NCBI RefSeq assembly: GCF_033958435.1
Contig: NC_134138.1
Coordinates: forward strand, 1,624,001-1,688,000
DNA from: Carettochelys insculpta
Lineage: Eukaryota; Chordata; Testudines; Carettochelyidae
Reading direction: 5' to 3'
Length of the DNA: 64,000 nt
Shown here piece after piece: positions 11,138 to 21,879 of the stretch. Numbering within the stretch: the first letter of the stretch is position 1; each line of letters begins with the position of its first letter. The position numbers and the translations under genes are program-made. The notes under the pieces are model-generated. The model was not told the DNA's origin. It was given only the letters and a program-made list of their open reading frames with translations, and ran no database searches.

Positions 11138-12539
11138 CTCCGTCACCCTATGGATGAACCTCGACAGGACGTGATGGGGCGCAGGCGGCCGACCGGTGGC
11201 TGGTTAGGTCCAGGTGTGCTGACAGGCAGTGAGACGCAGTCCCCAGAGGCAGAGGGGCCCATGAGGAAGCTGGCACCCTTAGGGGGCCTTCACCAACAGC
11301 AGCAATGGTGTGTTATCGGCTCCTTAAAACAAACCTTGTCCGGCTGTGCGAGGGGGAGGGAGGCTCCCTGGTGGCAAATCCACCAGACCCCGCTCAGCCT
11401 GGCTGGAGGAGAATGATCACTCCCTGCAGCTGAGACCAGCCCAGCCCTGGGGAGACTCCAGACCCCACCCAGCTGAGGCTCAGGAAGGGGCTGGGAGCAG
11501 CCAGATAAACCCCAGGGCTGCGGGGATGCACACGCCAGTTGGATCTCCTCCCTGCTCAGCGCCTCCTCCAGGGAGCTGAAGTGTCTGGAATGTCCAGAGA
11601 GGCTAAAGAAGTCGCAGGACAGGAACAGGAAGGCCAAGAATGGGAGAAACTCCGTCAGGAGCAAGCGGCAGCACGACCGGGCTGCGGCAGAGAGGAGGCG
11701 CCAAGAGCCCCCGGCTGCAGTGAGTGGGGAGAGGGCCAGGAGGCCAGGGAATGGCAGCCACTTTGAGACTCACGTGCTGGCCCAGTGTTAGGGCATGGGG
11801 GACCTGGATGGGCTTCTCCCCTCCTTCGAGCGAGCCACGAGGTGCACCAGGTCCCCCAGCCAAACGGCTCCTGCAGCTCACTGCCTTGCTGGGTCCCAAG
11901 GCCGCAGCGGTGCTCAGCCAGCTGCAGGGGCTGCAGGGACCGGGTCGAACAGGCCCTGCTGCATGAGTTCCGGCTGAGCCCCGAGTGCAGGGAGAAGTAC
12001 AGGCAGCGCGGAAGAGGCCGGCGGGCAGAGACCTGTGCAGACCCGGCCTCCCGCCTGACGCAAGGGGGTGTTCGGGACGGGGCCCCAGACTGCACAGGAC
12101 CTGGCTAAGCTGATGGTCCTGGAACGGCCCTGTGGAGCGTCTCTGCCCCACCGGAGGCTGTGGCTACAGGACCGGAAGCCAGAGGACCCGGACAGCGCGG
12201 GGAAGCTGGCGGATGAGTTCCTGGACAGATGGGCCGGGGTGAAAGGGAATCCTGGAGAGACCAGTGCAATGGGGGGGAATCACCTAGGGGTGAGCCCAGG
12301 AAAGAGGGACCCACCCCCGCCCCCCCGAGGGCCAGCCAGGGCCTGAGGGACACGAGACCTGGTCCGTTATCACTGCAGGCAAAGGGGCAGACAGGCCCTG
12401 AGCCCCACGTTCCCGCCAGGCCCCACAGACGAAGGAATACGGGGGCGTGACGCCGCAGGGTGCAAAGGTGTGTGGCAGGGAAACCAGATGGGAGACCTCT
12501 GTGGGCATGGGAAGCAGTGGAGATGGCACTGGGCAGACA

Positions 12540-13480
12540 AGGGGCTTGGACAGCGAGGGACGGGGAGGCGGGGGGCCAGGCAGCGGGGGATGGGGAGAAA
12601 AGGGGGACTGTGCAGCAGGGTAGGAGTGGGGGGGACTGTGCAGCGGGGGATGGGGAGGCAGCAGGGGACAGGGAGAAGAGGGGCTGTGCAGTGGGGGAAG
12701 GGGAGCTGGGGGCCAGGCAGCGGGGGATGGGGAGACAAGGGGGACGGACAGCAGGGTAGGAGTGGGGGCGGCCGTGCAGCGGGGGACGGGGAGGTGGTGG
12801 GGGAGACAGCAGGGGACAGGGAGAAGAGGGGCTGTGCAGCGGGGGACGGGGAGGTGGGGGGGACGGACAGCAGGGTAGGAGTGGGGGCGGCCGTGCAGCG
12901 GGGGACGGGGAGGTGGTGGGGGAGACAGCAGGGGACAGGGAGAAGAGGGGCTGTGCAGTGGGGGACGGGGAGGTGGGGGGGACGGACAGCAGGGTAGGAG
13001 TGGGGGCGGCCGTGCAGCGGGGGACGGGGAGGTGGTGGGGGAGACAGCAGGGGACAGGGAGAAGAGGGGCTGTGCAGCGGGGGACGGGGAGGTGGGGGGG
13101 ACGGACAGCAGGGTAGGAGTGGGGGCGGCCGTGCAGCGGGGGACGGGGAGGTGGTGGGGGAGACAGCAGGGGACAGGGAGAAGAGGGGCTGTGCAGCGGG
13201 GGACGGGGAGGTGGGGGGGACGGACAGCAGGGTAGGAGTGGGGGCGGCCGTGCAGCAGGGGACGGGGAGGTGGTGGGGGAGACAGCAGGGGACAGGGAGA
13301 AGAGGGGCTGTGCAGTGGGGGACGGGGAGGTGGGGGGGACGGACAGCAGGGTAGGAGTGGGGGCGGCCGTGCAGCGGGGGACGGGGAGGTGGTGGGGGAG
13401 ACAGCAGGGGACAGGGAGAAGAGGGGCTGTGCAGTGGGGGACAGGGAGGTGGGGGGGACGGACAGCAGGGTAGGAGTGGG
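12540..13480. repeat. 119-bp minisatellite
   Basis: An irregular start (12540-12760) is followed by six copies of a 119-bp unit with period starts near 12762, 12881, 13000, 13119, 13238 and 13357, almost identical to one another. It is G-rich on the plus strand (gtgcagcgggggacggggag and similar) and lies directly downstream of the truncated retrotransposon copy A. Confidence 0.95.
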
Positions 13481-14531
13481 TTTTTCCCCTGCCCCACTGC
13501 CACCAGGGTAGAGTGGCACTGCCACGCTGCAGCGCCTCTGGCTGGGTGTCTCTAGACCACCGGCTCCCGCCCAGCCCCTACAGCCGCCCCGCACAAGGCA
13601 GGGCCGGAGGCTCCCGGAGCTGGGGCAGTGAGCCTGGCTCTGCCGGCCTCCAGCTGCCCCCCACCAGGGCAGCCAGGGCACCAGAGACCCCGCTCCGCTC
13701 AGCTGGCCCCACCTCTAGGCCAGCCAGGGCACTGCTTGCTCCCCCCGCCCTAGGCAGCAGCCTAGAACCAGCGGGGGCACTGCCCCGCCCCCCCCGGCGG
13801 GCCCCAGAGCCAAGTCACCCCAGTAGCTGGCCGACATCCCTCCTGCCGCCCCACCCCAGGAGGCCTGGTCTTGGGCTCTGGCCCAGCACCCCCAGAGACT
13901 GGGCCTGGCCTCTGCCCCTGGGAAACCTCCCACTGCCCAGTTCCAGGCGCTGGGCAGCCAGGCCCCACCCCCCCGGAGCCACCCAGCGCCAGCGGCCGTG
14001 CCCCACTGTTGGCCAGTGCTTGGCAGGAGGCTGCGCGGTGAGACAGGCCCCCTGGCACAGGGCCAGCGCACTGCCCCACTGCTGCCCCAGGGCCTGGGAG
14101 CGCTGCAGTCCGCACCGCCGGGGCGCCAGGGCTTTCCACTGAGCCGGGAACAAAGCAGCGGTTTGTGCAGCCCCAGCCAAGGAAGGGCCTGGAAGCGGCG
14201 GTGAGCCGGGCTCAGAGCGTTCAGCCGCCAGAGCTGGCGGGCACCCGACTTTCCCACAGTAAATCAGCCAGACAGACAACAGGGACCCCCCCAACCTCAG
14301 CAGCGGCAGCAAACCCCCAGCCCCAACCCACAGGGCCTAGCCACGTGCTGGGCTCTGGGGCGAGGCCCACAGCCCATGGGAACACCCCAGCTCAGGGCAG
14401 CCCATAGCAAGGAGGCACCCCCCACCACCGGGGCTACGGCCCCCAGTCCTTACCGCTGGCAGGATGCACTGTGCACAGCACCATCCGTAACGCCGCGAGG
14501 CCTGCTTCCAGCAAACCCAACTGGGTCATAA
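13481..14531. other. GC-rich unique intron, nothing recognised
   Basis: About 1 kb of GC-rich sequence between two minisatellites. No exon-like segment with homology, no RNA gene and no interspersed repeat was recognised. Confidence 0.45.
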
Positions 14532-17500
14532 GGGAGCCCCCCGACGCAGCCCTGCGGTGCCCCTCGTCCTGACCCGCAGCCCCCCGACGCAGCCCTGCGG
14601 TGCCCCTCGTCTGACCCGCAGCCCCCCGACGCAGCCCCCCGACGCAGCCCTGTAGTACCTCTCGTCTGACCCGCAGCCCCCCGACGCAGCCCTGCGGTGC
14701 CCCTCGTCTGACCCGCAGCCCCCCGACGCAGCCCTCCGGTGCCCCTCGTCCTGACCCGCAGCCCCCCGACGCAGCCCTGCGGTGCCCCTCGTCCTGACCC
14801 GCAGCCCCCCGACGCAGCCCTGCAGTACCTCTCGTCTGACCCGCAGCCCCCCGACGCAGCCCTGCGGTGCCCCTCGTCTGACCCGCAGCCCCCCGACGCA
14901 GCCCTCCGGTGCCCCTCGTCCTGACCCGCAGCCCCCCGACGCAGCCCTGCGGTGCCCCTCGTCCTGACCCGCAGCCCCCCGACGCAGCCCTGCAGTACCT
15001 CTCGTCTGACCCGCAGCCCCCCGACGCAGCCCTGCGGTGCCCCTCGTCCTGACCTGCAGCCCCCCGATGCAGCCCCCCGACGCAGCCCTGCGGTGCCCCT
15101 CGTCTGACCTGCAGCCCCCCGACACAGCCCTGCGGTGCCCCTCGTCCTGACCTGCAGCCCCCCGACGCAGCCCCCCGACGCAGCCCTGCGGTGCCCCTCG
15201 TCTGACCCGCAGCCCCCCGACGCAGCCCCCTGGACACAGCCCTGCGGTGCCCCTCATCTGACCTGCAGCCCCCCGACACAGCCCTGCGGTGCCCCTCGTC
15301 CTGACCCGCAGCCCCCCGACACAGCCCTGCGGTGCCCCTCATCTGACCCGCAGCCCCCCGACGCAGCCCCCCGGACACAGCCCCCCAACACAGCCCTGCG
15401 GTGCCCCTTATCTGACCTGCAGCCCCCCGACACAGCCCCCCGACGCAGCCCTGCGGTGCCCCTCGTCTGACCCGCAGCCCCCCGACACAGCCCCCTGACA
15501 CAGCCCTGCGGTGCCCCTCATCTGACCTGCAGGCCCCCGACACAGCCCTGCGGTGCCCCTCGTCTGACCTGCACCCCCCAACGCAGCCCTGTGGTGCCCC
15601 TCGTCTGACCTGCAGCCCCCCGACACAGCCCTGCGGTGCCCCTCGTCCCAATTCACAGCCCCCCAACGCAGCCCCCCGGACACAGCCCCCCGACACAGCC
15701 CTGCGGTGCCCCTCGTCCCAATTCACAGCCCCCCAACGCAGCCCCCCGGACACAGCCCCCCGACACAGCCCTGCGGTGCCCCTCATCTGACCTGCAGCCC
15801 CCCGACACAGCCCCCCGACACAGCCCTGCGGTGCCCCTCATCTGACCTGCAGCCCCCCGACACAGCCCCCCAACCCAGCCCTGCAGTGCCCCTCGTCTGA
15901 CCTGCAGCTCCCCGACGCAGCCCTGCGGTGCCCCTCGTCCTGACCCGCAGCCCCCCGACGCAGCCCCCCGACGCAGCCCTGCAGTACCTCTCGTCTGACC
16001 CGCAGCCCCCCGACAGAGCCCTGCGGTGCCCCTCGTCCTGACCCACAGGCCCCCAACGCAGCCCTGCGGTGCCCCTTGTCTGACCCGCAGCCCCCCGACC
16101 CAGCCCGCTGACCCAGCCCTGCAGTGCCCCTCGTCTGACCCACAGCCCCCCGACGCCCCTTGTCTGACCCGCAGCCCCCCCGACACAGCCCTGCGGTGCC
16201 CCTCGTCTGACCTGCAGCCCCCCGACGCAGCCCTGCGGTGCCCCTCGTCTGACCTGCAGCCCCCCGACGCAGCCCCCCGACGCAGCCCTGCAGTACCTCT
16301 CGTCTGACCCGCAGCCCCCCGACAGAGCCCTGCAGTGCCCCTCGTCCTGACCTGCAGCCCCCCGATGCAGCCCTGCGGTGCCCCTTGTCTGAACCGCAGC
16401 CCCCCGATGCAGCCCCCCAACGCAGCCCTGCAGTGCCCCTCGTCTGACCCACAGCCCCCCGACAGAGCCCTGCAGTGCCCCTCGTCCTGACCTGCAGCCC
16501 CCCGACCCAGCCCCCTGACCCAGCCCTGCGGTGCCCCTTGTCTGACCCACAGCCCCCCGACACAGCCCGGCGGTGCCCCTTGTCTGACCCGCAGCCCCCC
16601 CCGACACAGCCCTGCGGTGCCCCTTGTCTGACCCGCAGCCCCCCGACCCAGCCCTGCAGTGCCCCTCGTCTGACCCACAGCCCCCCGACACAGCCCTGCG
16701 GTGCCCCTCGTCCTGACCTGCAGCCCCCCGACACAGCCCTGCGGTGCCCCTCATCTGACCTGTAGCCCCCCGACGCAGCCCCCCGACGCAGCCCTGAAGT
16801 ACCCCTCGTCTGACCCGCAGCCCCCCGACGCAGCCCTGCGGTGCCCCTCATCCGACCTGCAGCCCCCCGATGCAGCCCTGTGGTGCCCCTCGTCTGACCT
16901 GCAGCTCCCCGACACAGCCCTGCGGTGCCCCTCGTCCCAATTCACAGCCCCCCAACGCAGCCCCCCAGACACAGCCCCCCGACACAGCCCTGCGGTGCCC
17001 CTCGTCTGACCCGCAGCCCCCCGACACAGCCCCCCGACGCAGCCCTGCGGTGCCCCTCGTCTGACCCGCAGCCCCCCGACGCAGCCCTGCGGTGCCCCTC
17101 GTCCTGACCCGCAGCCCCCCGACCCAGCCCGGCGGTGCCCCTCGTCTAACCCACAGCCCCCCGACGCAGCCCTGCGGTGCCCCTCGTCTGACCCACAGCC
17201 CCCCGACGCAGCCCCCTGACGCAGCCCTGTGGTGCCCCTCGTCTGACCTGCAGCCCCCCCAACACAACCCTGCAATGCCCCTCGTCTGACCCGCAGCCCC
17301 CCGACCCAGCCCTGCGGTGCCCCTCGTCTGACCTGCAGCCCCCTGACCCAGCCCCCCAACACAGCCCTGCAGTGCCCCTTGTCCTGACCTGCAGCCCCCC
17401 GACACAGCCCTGCGGTGCCCCTCATATGACCTGTAGCCCCCCGACGCAGCCCCCCGACGCAGCCCTGAAGTACCCCTCGTCTGACCCACAGCCCCCCGAC

Positions 17501-18115
17501 GCAGCCCTGCGGTGCCCCTCGTCCGACCTGCACCCCCCAACGCAGCCCTGTGGTGCCCCTCGTCTGACCTGCAGCTCCCCGACACAGCCCTGCAGTGCCC
17601 CTCGTCCCAATTCACAGCCCCCCAACGCAGCCCCCCAGACACAGCCCCCCGACACAGCCCTGCGGTGCCCCTCATCTGACCTGCAGCCCCCCGACACAGC
17701 CCCCCGACACAGCCCTGCGGTGCCCCTCATCTGACCTGCAGCCCCCCGACACAGCCCCCCAACCCAGCCCTGCAGTGCCCCTCGTCTGACCTGCAGCTCC
17801 CCGACACAGCCCTGCGGTGCCCCTCGTCCCAATTCACAGCCCCCCAACGCAGCCCCCCGACCCAGCCCTGCAGTGCCCCTCGTCCCGATTCACAGCCCCC
17901 CCGACCCAGCCCTGTAGTGCCCCTCGTCCGACCTGCAGCCCCATGACACAGCCCTGTAGTGCCCCTCGTCCCGATTCACAGCCCCCCCGACCCAGCCCTG
18001 TGGTGCCCCTCGTCCGACCTGCAGCCCCATGACACAGCCCTGTAGTGCCCCTCGTCCCGATTCACAGCCCCCCCGACCCAGCCCTGTGGTGCCCCTCGTC
18101 CGACCTGCAGCCCCA
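14532..18115. repeat. 42-43-bp minisatellite with higher-order structure
   Basis: About 3.6 kb built on a 42-43-bp unit 'ccccccgacgcagccctgcg' + 'gtgcccctcgtctgacccgcag', with shorter forms ('ccccccgacgcag' repeated). A variant set containing 'tcccaattcacagcccccc' and 'ccctgaagtacccctcgtc' recurs with a spacing of about 671 bp (16791 versus 17462), showing duplication of multi-unit blocks. C-rich on the plus strand. Confidence 0.95.
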
Positions 18116-18549
18116 TTGCGCTCTCCCCTGCCTAGACACCCCTGGCTGAGTTACCCCAGAGGCTGGTGAGGGACGTTCCCGGCCCCTGGGAGCCAGAGGG
18201 GACACCCCCGCCAAGGGCAGAGGCCCGGCCCGGCCCTCAGGTAAGCAACTCTCCGGAGTTCCCCCAGCCTCCGCAGGCTGGGCGTGCTCGGCGCAGCTCC
18301 CCGGGGAGGTGAGGAGCAGCCGGGCCCGCCCCAGCCCTGCGGGGTGCAGTTCCGCTCCCCCGGCGGTCTCAGCTGCAGGACTCCCCCCCGTCTGCGACAA
18401 CCAGCAGCCCCAGCCGGGTGGGGGGCGGCCAGGGCGCCCCAGCCCCGCCCCGCGGCCCTGGGGTGCCCCCGGCCCTGGCCCTGGCCCTGGCCCGTTGCCC
18501 GCACCCCATGGCGCAGGGCCCTGCGTGCGCGGCGCGGGCCGAGCGGTAC

Positions 18550-18595
18550 CTTTCAGCGAGCTGATCTCCAGCTGGATGCTGCGGGACGCGGCCAT
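18550..18595 (-). CDS. PLEC: PLEC isoform 1e first coding exon
   Basis: The ATG at 18595 opens 15 codons (MAASRSIQLEISSLK) followed by one G and a GTACC donor, phase 1. The pattern xxxSRxIQxEISSLK matches the short N-terminus of plectin isoform 1e as I know it, with substitutions at the second and third residues and two internal positions. The exon sits in a CpG island with a CCAAT box and GC boxes just upstream. It lies between the 1f exon (right) and the isoform-1 exon (left), consistent with the clustered alternative first exons of this gene. It encodes only a targeting peptide; all functional domains come from exon 2 onward. Confidence 0.85.
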
Positions 18596-18780
18596 GGCGG
18601 GCGCGGGGACGCGGCACCCGGGTCCTGCCCGGCTCTGCGGGGCCGGTGCGGCCGGGAGGGGAGGGGCCTCGGCCCGGCCCCGCCCCGCCCGGCCTGCGGC
18701 AGCCAATCACGGACCCCGGCTGCGACCCATTCATTGATCCGCCGGCGCCGGCTACTGCGGCAACTCAGGACGCGCCCCCG
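18596..18780 (-). promoter_or_regulatory. Probable promoter of PLEC 1e exon
   Basis: Within about 190 bp upstream of the ATG there are several GC boxes (ccccgccccgcccgg at about 18678) and a CCAAT motif at 18702-18706 (gccaatcac on plus, inverted relative to the gene), an NF-Y-type site about 107 bp from the ATG. CpG density is high and no TATA box is seen. Function is inferred. Confidence 0.55.
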
Positions 18781-18782
18781 CC

Positions 18783-19115
18783 CTGCCCCCCTAGGCTGAG
18801 ACCCCCAGGCTGAGCCCCCCCCCGCACTGCCCCCCCAGGCTGAGACCCCCAGGCTGAGCCCCCCCACACTGCCCCCCAGGCTGAGACCCCCAGGCTGAGC
18901 CCCCCCCCGCACTGCCCCCCCAGGCTGAGACCCCCAGGCTGAGCCCCCCCCACTACCCCCCCGCACTGCCCCCCAGGCTGAGACCCCCAGGCTGAGCCCC
19001 CCCCGCACTGCCCCCCCAGGCTGAGACCCCCAGGCTGAGCCCCCCCCACTACCCCCCCCGCACTGCCCCCCAGGCTGAGACCCCCAGGCTGAGACCCCCC
19101 ACCGCACTGCCCCCC
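18783..19115. repeat. About 43-bp C-rich minisatellite
   Basis: Seven to eight copies of a unit based on 'ccccccaggctgagaccccc' + 'aggctgagcccccccccgcactg', with variable C-run length. It lies immediately upstream of the 1e promoter. Confidence 0.92.
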
Positions 19116-20190
19116 CGGGGCGGGATCCCTGGGGGCTGATCCTGGCCGCGCAGCTCTGCCTGGGGGCGGGAGCCACTGTTATGGCCCCGCACAGGGCGGA
19201 CCCCGCCCGGCCTGGCCTGGGAGCAGCATGGTCCCACGGAGCCCCCGCGGGACACGGGGGGACGCGCCTGCCCGGCTCCGCTAACCCCACGCACGTCCTT
19301 CGCCCATGGCCCCGGCATGCCCCAGGAGGGGCCCCCTCCCCCTCCCCCTCCCGCACCCCACGGGTGCGCCCCGCCCGCCCTGGGGAGGAGGCGCAGGCAG
19401 GCGACAGGCGGTGGCCTGGCAGGCTGCTCCCGGCTGTGTGCTAGCGCTGCAGGCCCCTTGCGGCAGCAGGCTCCGTGCCAGGGCCGGCCCCAGCCTAGCC
19501 CAGTGCTGACAACCCGGCTGGGCCGCAGCTGCCTTGGCCCAGGGCCCCCATGCTGCAGGGAGGCAGTGGGGTGAAGGCGCCGGGAGCCTCAGGGCAGTGG
19601 CAGTGGAGGGAGGGGGTCAGGCCCAGCCCGCTGCTGCCCCGGGCCAGGCCCAGGTGTGCCGGGGCAGGGTGCCAGCTGGGGGCAGGCCATGGCGCCGCGT
19701 CGAGGCAACAGGACACTTTCTGTCTCATCCTCCCTCCCGCCCCTGCGGCTCCCGGCCTGAGCCCCCCCAGCGGCTGTGCGCAGAGGACGCCCCAGCAGTA
19801 ACGGCTCATTGAGACCCACCCAGGCGCACAGCCGGACGCTGACTTCCCGCCAGCCCCACTTGGCTCCTGTCTGAGCGCACAGGCTGCAGCCCTCCTGGGG
19901 ACCCCATGGGGGGGGTGAATGCCAGCCGGCCCCCGCCACGCCAAGCCCTGCGCCACTCCCTGGGCCTGCAGGTGAGCCAGGCCCCTGCCGCCTGTCCCCT
20001 CTGTCCCATGCCGCTCCCAGCCCCGCTGCCCTGGCACTCGGCTCTGCATGCAGTCGGGGGGCCCCAACCATCACTAGCAGGGCTCTTGGGAGGGCACCGC
20101 CCCCCCCCAGGCTGTGCACTGCCAGCCCCTGGGGCAGCTCACGGCCCAGGCACCCATCTCAGGCTGATCCCTTCTGGTCGCCACTGACTG
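19116..20190. other. GC-rich intron, nothing recognised
   Basis: About 1.1 kb of GC-rich, apparently single-copy sequence. The CpG-rich part at 19100-19300 may belong to the 1e CpG island. No coding segment was recognised. Confidence 0.45.
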
Positions 20191-20600
20191 CAGGCCCTGT
20201 CTACACTACGGCACTGCCATGGCGCACAGCCAGCCCCGTCACCATAGCAACCCCACCCCTAGCAAGGGCAGCTACACCATGCCCCAGCAGGCGTGAGGTG
20301 GGCCGGGCTGTGGGCTTCTCACACTGAGGGCACCGTCACTACAGCGCGGCTGCCCATTTGCAGGGCAGACGAGGCCTCCAGCTCATCGCCAGAGGGACAG
20401 CACGCCCTGGGCCCAGCCGGACACAGCCGCCCACCCCCCCGGCTGGCACAGCCCCGACTCTGCCCTTGTCAAGCCAGGCACAGGCAGCAAATTTCCCTCC
20501 CTGCCTGCCACCGACTCCCCTCTCCACCAGGGGCAGACAGAAGCACAACCTGACCACACAGGAGGGCCCTCACCAGCCCCTAGTGTAGACAGCACCTTGC
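20191..20600. mobile_element. Possible short inverted-repeat (MITE-like) element
   Basis: Terminal segments caggccctgtctacacta at the left (20191-20208) and, inverted, tagtgtagacagcaccttg at the right (20581-20599) share the 11-bp core tgtctacacta. Ends beginning CAG with an internal tgtctacacta are familiar from reptile non-autonomous hAT-like repeats, but I could not define a target site duplication. Family assignment is therefore tentative. Confidence 0.45.
20238..20251. promoter_or_regulatory. X-box-like motif (RFX type)
   Basis: gtcaccatagcaac fits the palindromic X-box GTNRCC-N(0-3)-RGYAAC with a 2-bp spacer. It lies inside the possible MITE, so it may be a repeat-borne site; no gene here obviously needs it. 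Confidence 0.35.
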
Positions 20601-21420
20601 GGGCTTGGCTGAGGGCAGCTCCTAGCACCAGGCCCTCGAGCCCTGCCAGAGGACCAGGGAGGGGGGCCTGCCCTGAGCACATCCTGAGTGGGCCCAGCTG
20701 CAGTCCCCTCCTGCCATGGGCCCCGTCCCGCCCCGCCCCACAGGAGGGGAGGCTGCTCTGCGCAGCCCAGGGCCAGCCCCACCACTGGGGCCCAGACACA
20801 GACACAGGCCAGGGCAGGCCCCAGGCACTTCCTGCAGCCAGCAGCAGGCGCCAGGGCTCTTTGGGCTGAGGAGCGTGGGTGCTGCCCAGAAGAGGTGGCA
20901 CACCCCTCACCCACCCCCAATACCGTACTCCCACCCAGGAGCTCTCCCTACGCCCAGCCGCGCCACCCCCCTGCCTGCTAGTGTCATGCCTTGACCCTGC
21001 CCCACTGCCCTTTGCCCCAGCCGGGCGCCCCCACGGGCTCCCCCAGCAATGCCAGGCCAGGGACCAGAGCAACAGGCCTCCCCTGCCTGGCAGCCCTGGC
21101 GGCTCTGCTCAGCCCCTCCCCACAGCCCGCCAGGCAGCACTAGGACAGCCAGGACTCCCCACACCTGGCTGAGGGGGCCAATGGCAGCAGCCGGCCCCCA
21201 GCCCAGCTGGGGCTGTGCCAGGAGAGGGCAGCGAGAGCTCACCCACAGCTTGTGCCCCACTGGGGGGGGGGGTTTGCACGGCGTCGAGTCCCCCTAGGCT
21301 GGGGGCAGGGCTCCAGCCCTTGGGCCCCAGAAGGTCCCCCACTGGCATGTGCCTGGCGGGCTGGGCACTGCCAGCCCTGGGGCAAAAGGCTGGGCCAGGC
21401 TGTCCCTCCAGCACGGCAGA
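20601..21420. other. GC-rich intron, nothing recognised
   Basis: About 0.8 kb without recognisable exon, RNA or repeat. Confidence 0.45.
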
Positions 21421-21466
21421 GCAAGGACAAGGACAAGGACAAGGACAGGGCCAGGGCCAGGGCCAG
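21421..21466. repeat. Hexamer microsatellite
   Basis: (caagga)n changing to (gggcca)n: aaggacaaggacaaggacag then ggccagggccagggccag, about 46 bp. Confidence 0.9.
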
Positions 21467-21879
21467 TGGAGGGCGGGGGAGGGCCATGCCCCATCCCCAT
21501 GGCAGGAACAGGGGTGCAGCAGCTCAGTGGGGCTGGGCATGGCCAGGTGTGGGGGAGCCCCAGCCCAGACCCAGGTGAGCGGAGCTGGGAGCAGACCTGG
21601 GCTCTGATACACCTGACCCTTAGGCAGACCGGCCTGCTGGGGCACGCCAGCATCAGGGAGGGGAGGGGAGGGAAGGGGCCCAGCCAGGGACCCCCAGGAC
21701 TTCCCCCGACTGGGGTTCATCCACACCCGCTGCAGGCCAGGCCAGGCCAGGCCAGGCGCACTTCCCCTGTAAGGGCAGGCCTGGCCAGCAGGTTGGCGTG
21801 GAGCGGGTACCCTGGCACAGGGCAGGCCTGGGCTCCCCAGATCCGTCAAGCCTGCAGGGCTGCCAGGAGGGCAGGGGAG
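21467..21879. other. GC-rich intron, nothing recognised
   Basis: About 0.4 kb leading into the G-rich array; a short ggccaggccaggccagg run occurs at about 21738. Confidence 0.4.

Larger units (their letters stand above)
10765..12430 (+). mobile_element. Decayed Gmr1-like LTR retrotransposon, 5' LTR plus gag (copy A)
   Basis: It starts with a 5' LTR (10765-11117), then a tRNA-Leu-type primer binding site, then a gag region whose frames are broken many times. Translated pieces can be aligned to the Gag of the complete element at 40.5-46.3 kb: for example EQALLHEFRLSP at about 11950 against KQALLHKFGLTP, and a segment at about 12170-12240 rich in the same RKPEDPDSAGKLAD motif. The copy stops near 12430 next to the zinc-knuckle region and is followed by a minisatellite. 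Pol is absent. Confidence 0.82.

Noticed and set aside
19905..20010. ATG at about 19908 followed by open sequence as a further PLEC first exon
   Set aside because: On the strand tested there is no phase-1 donor in register and no similarity to a plectin leader.
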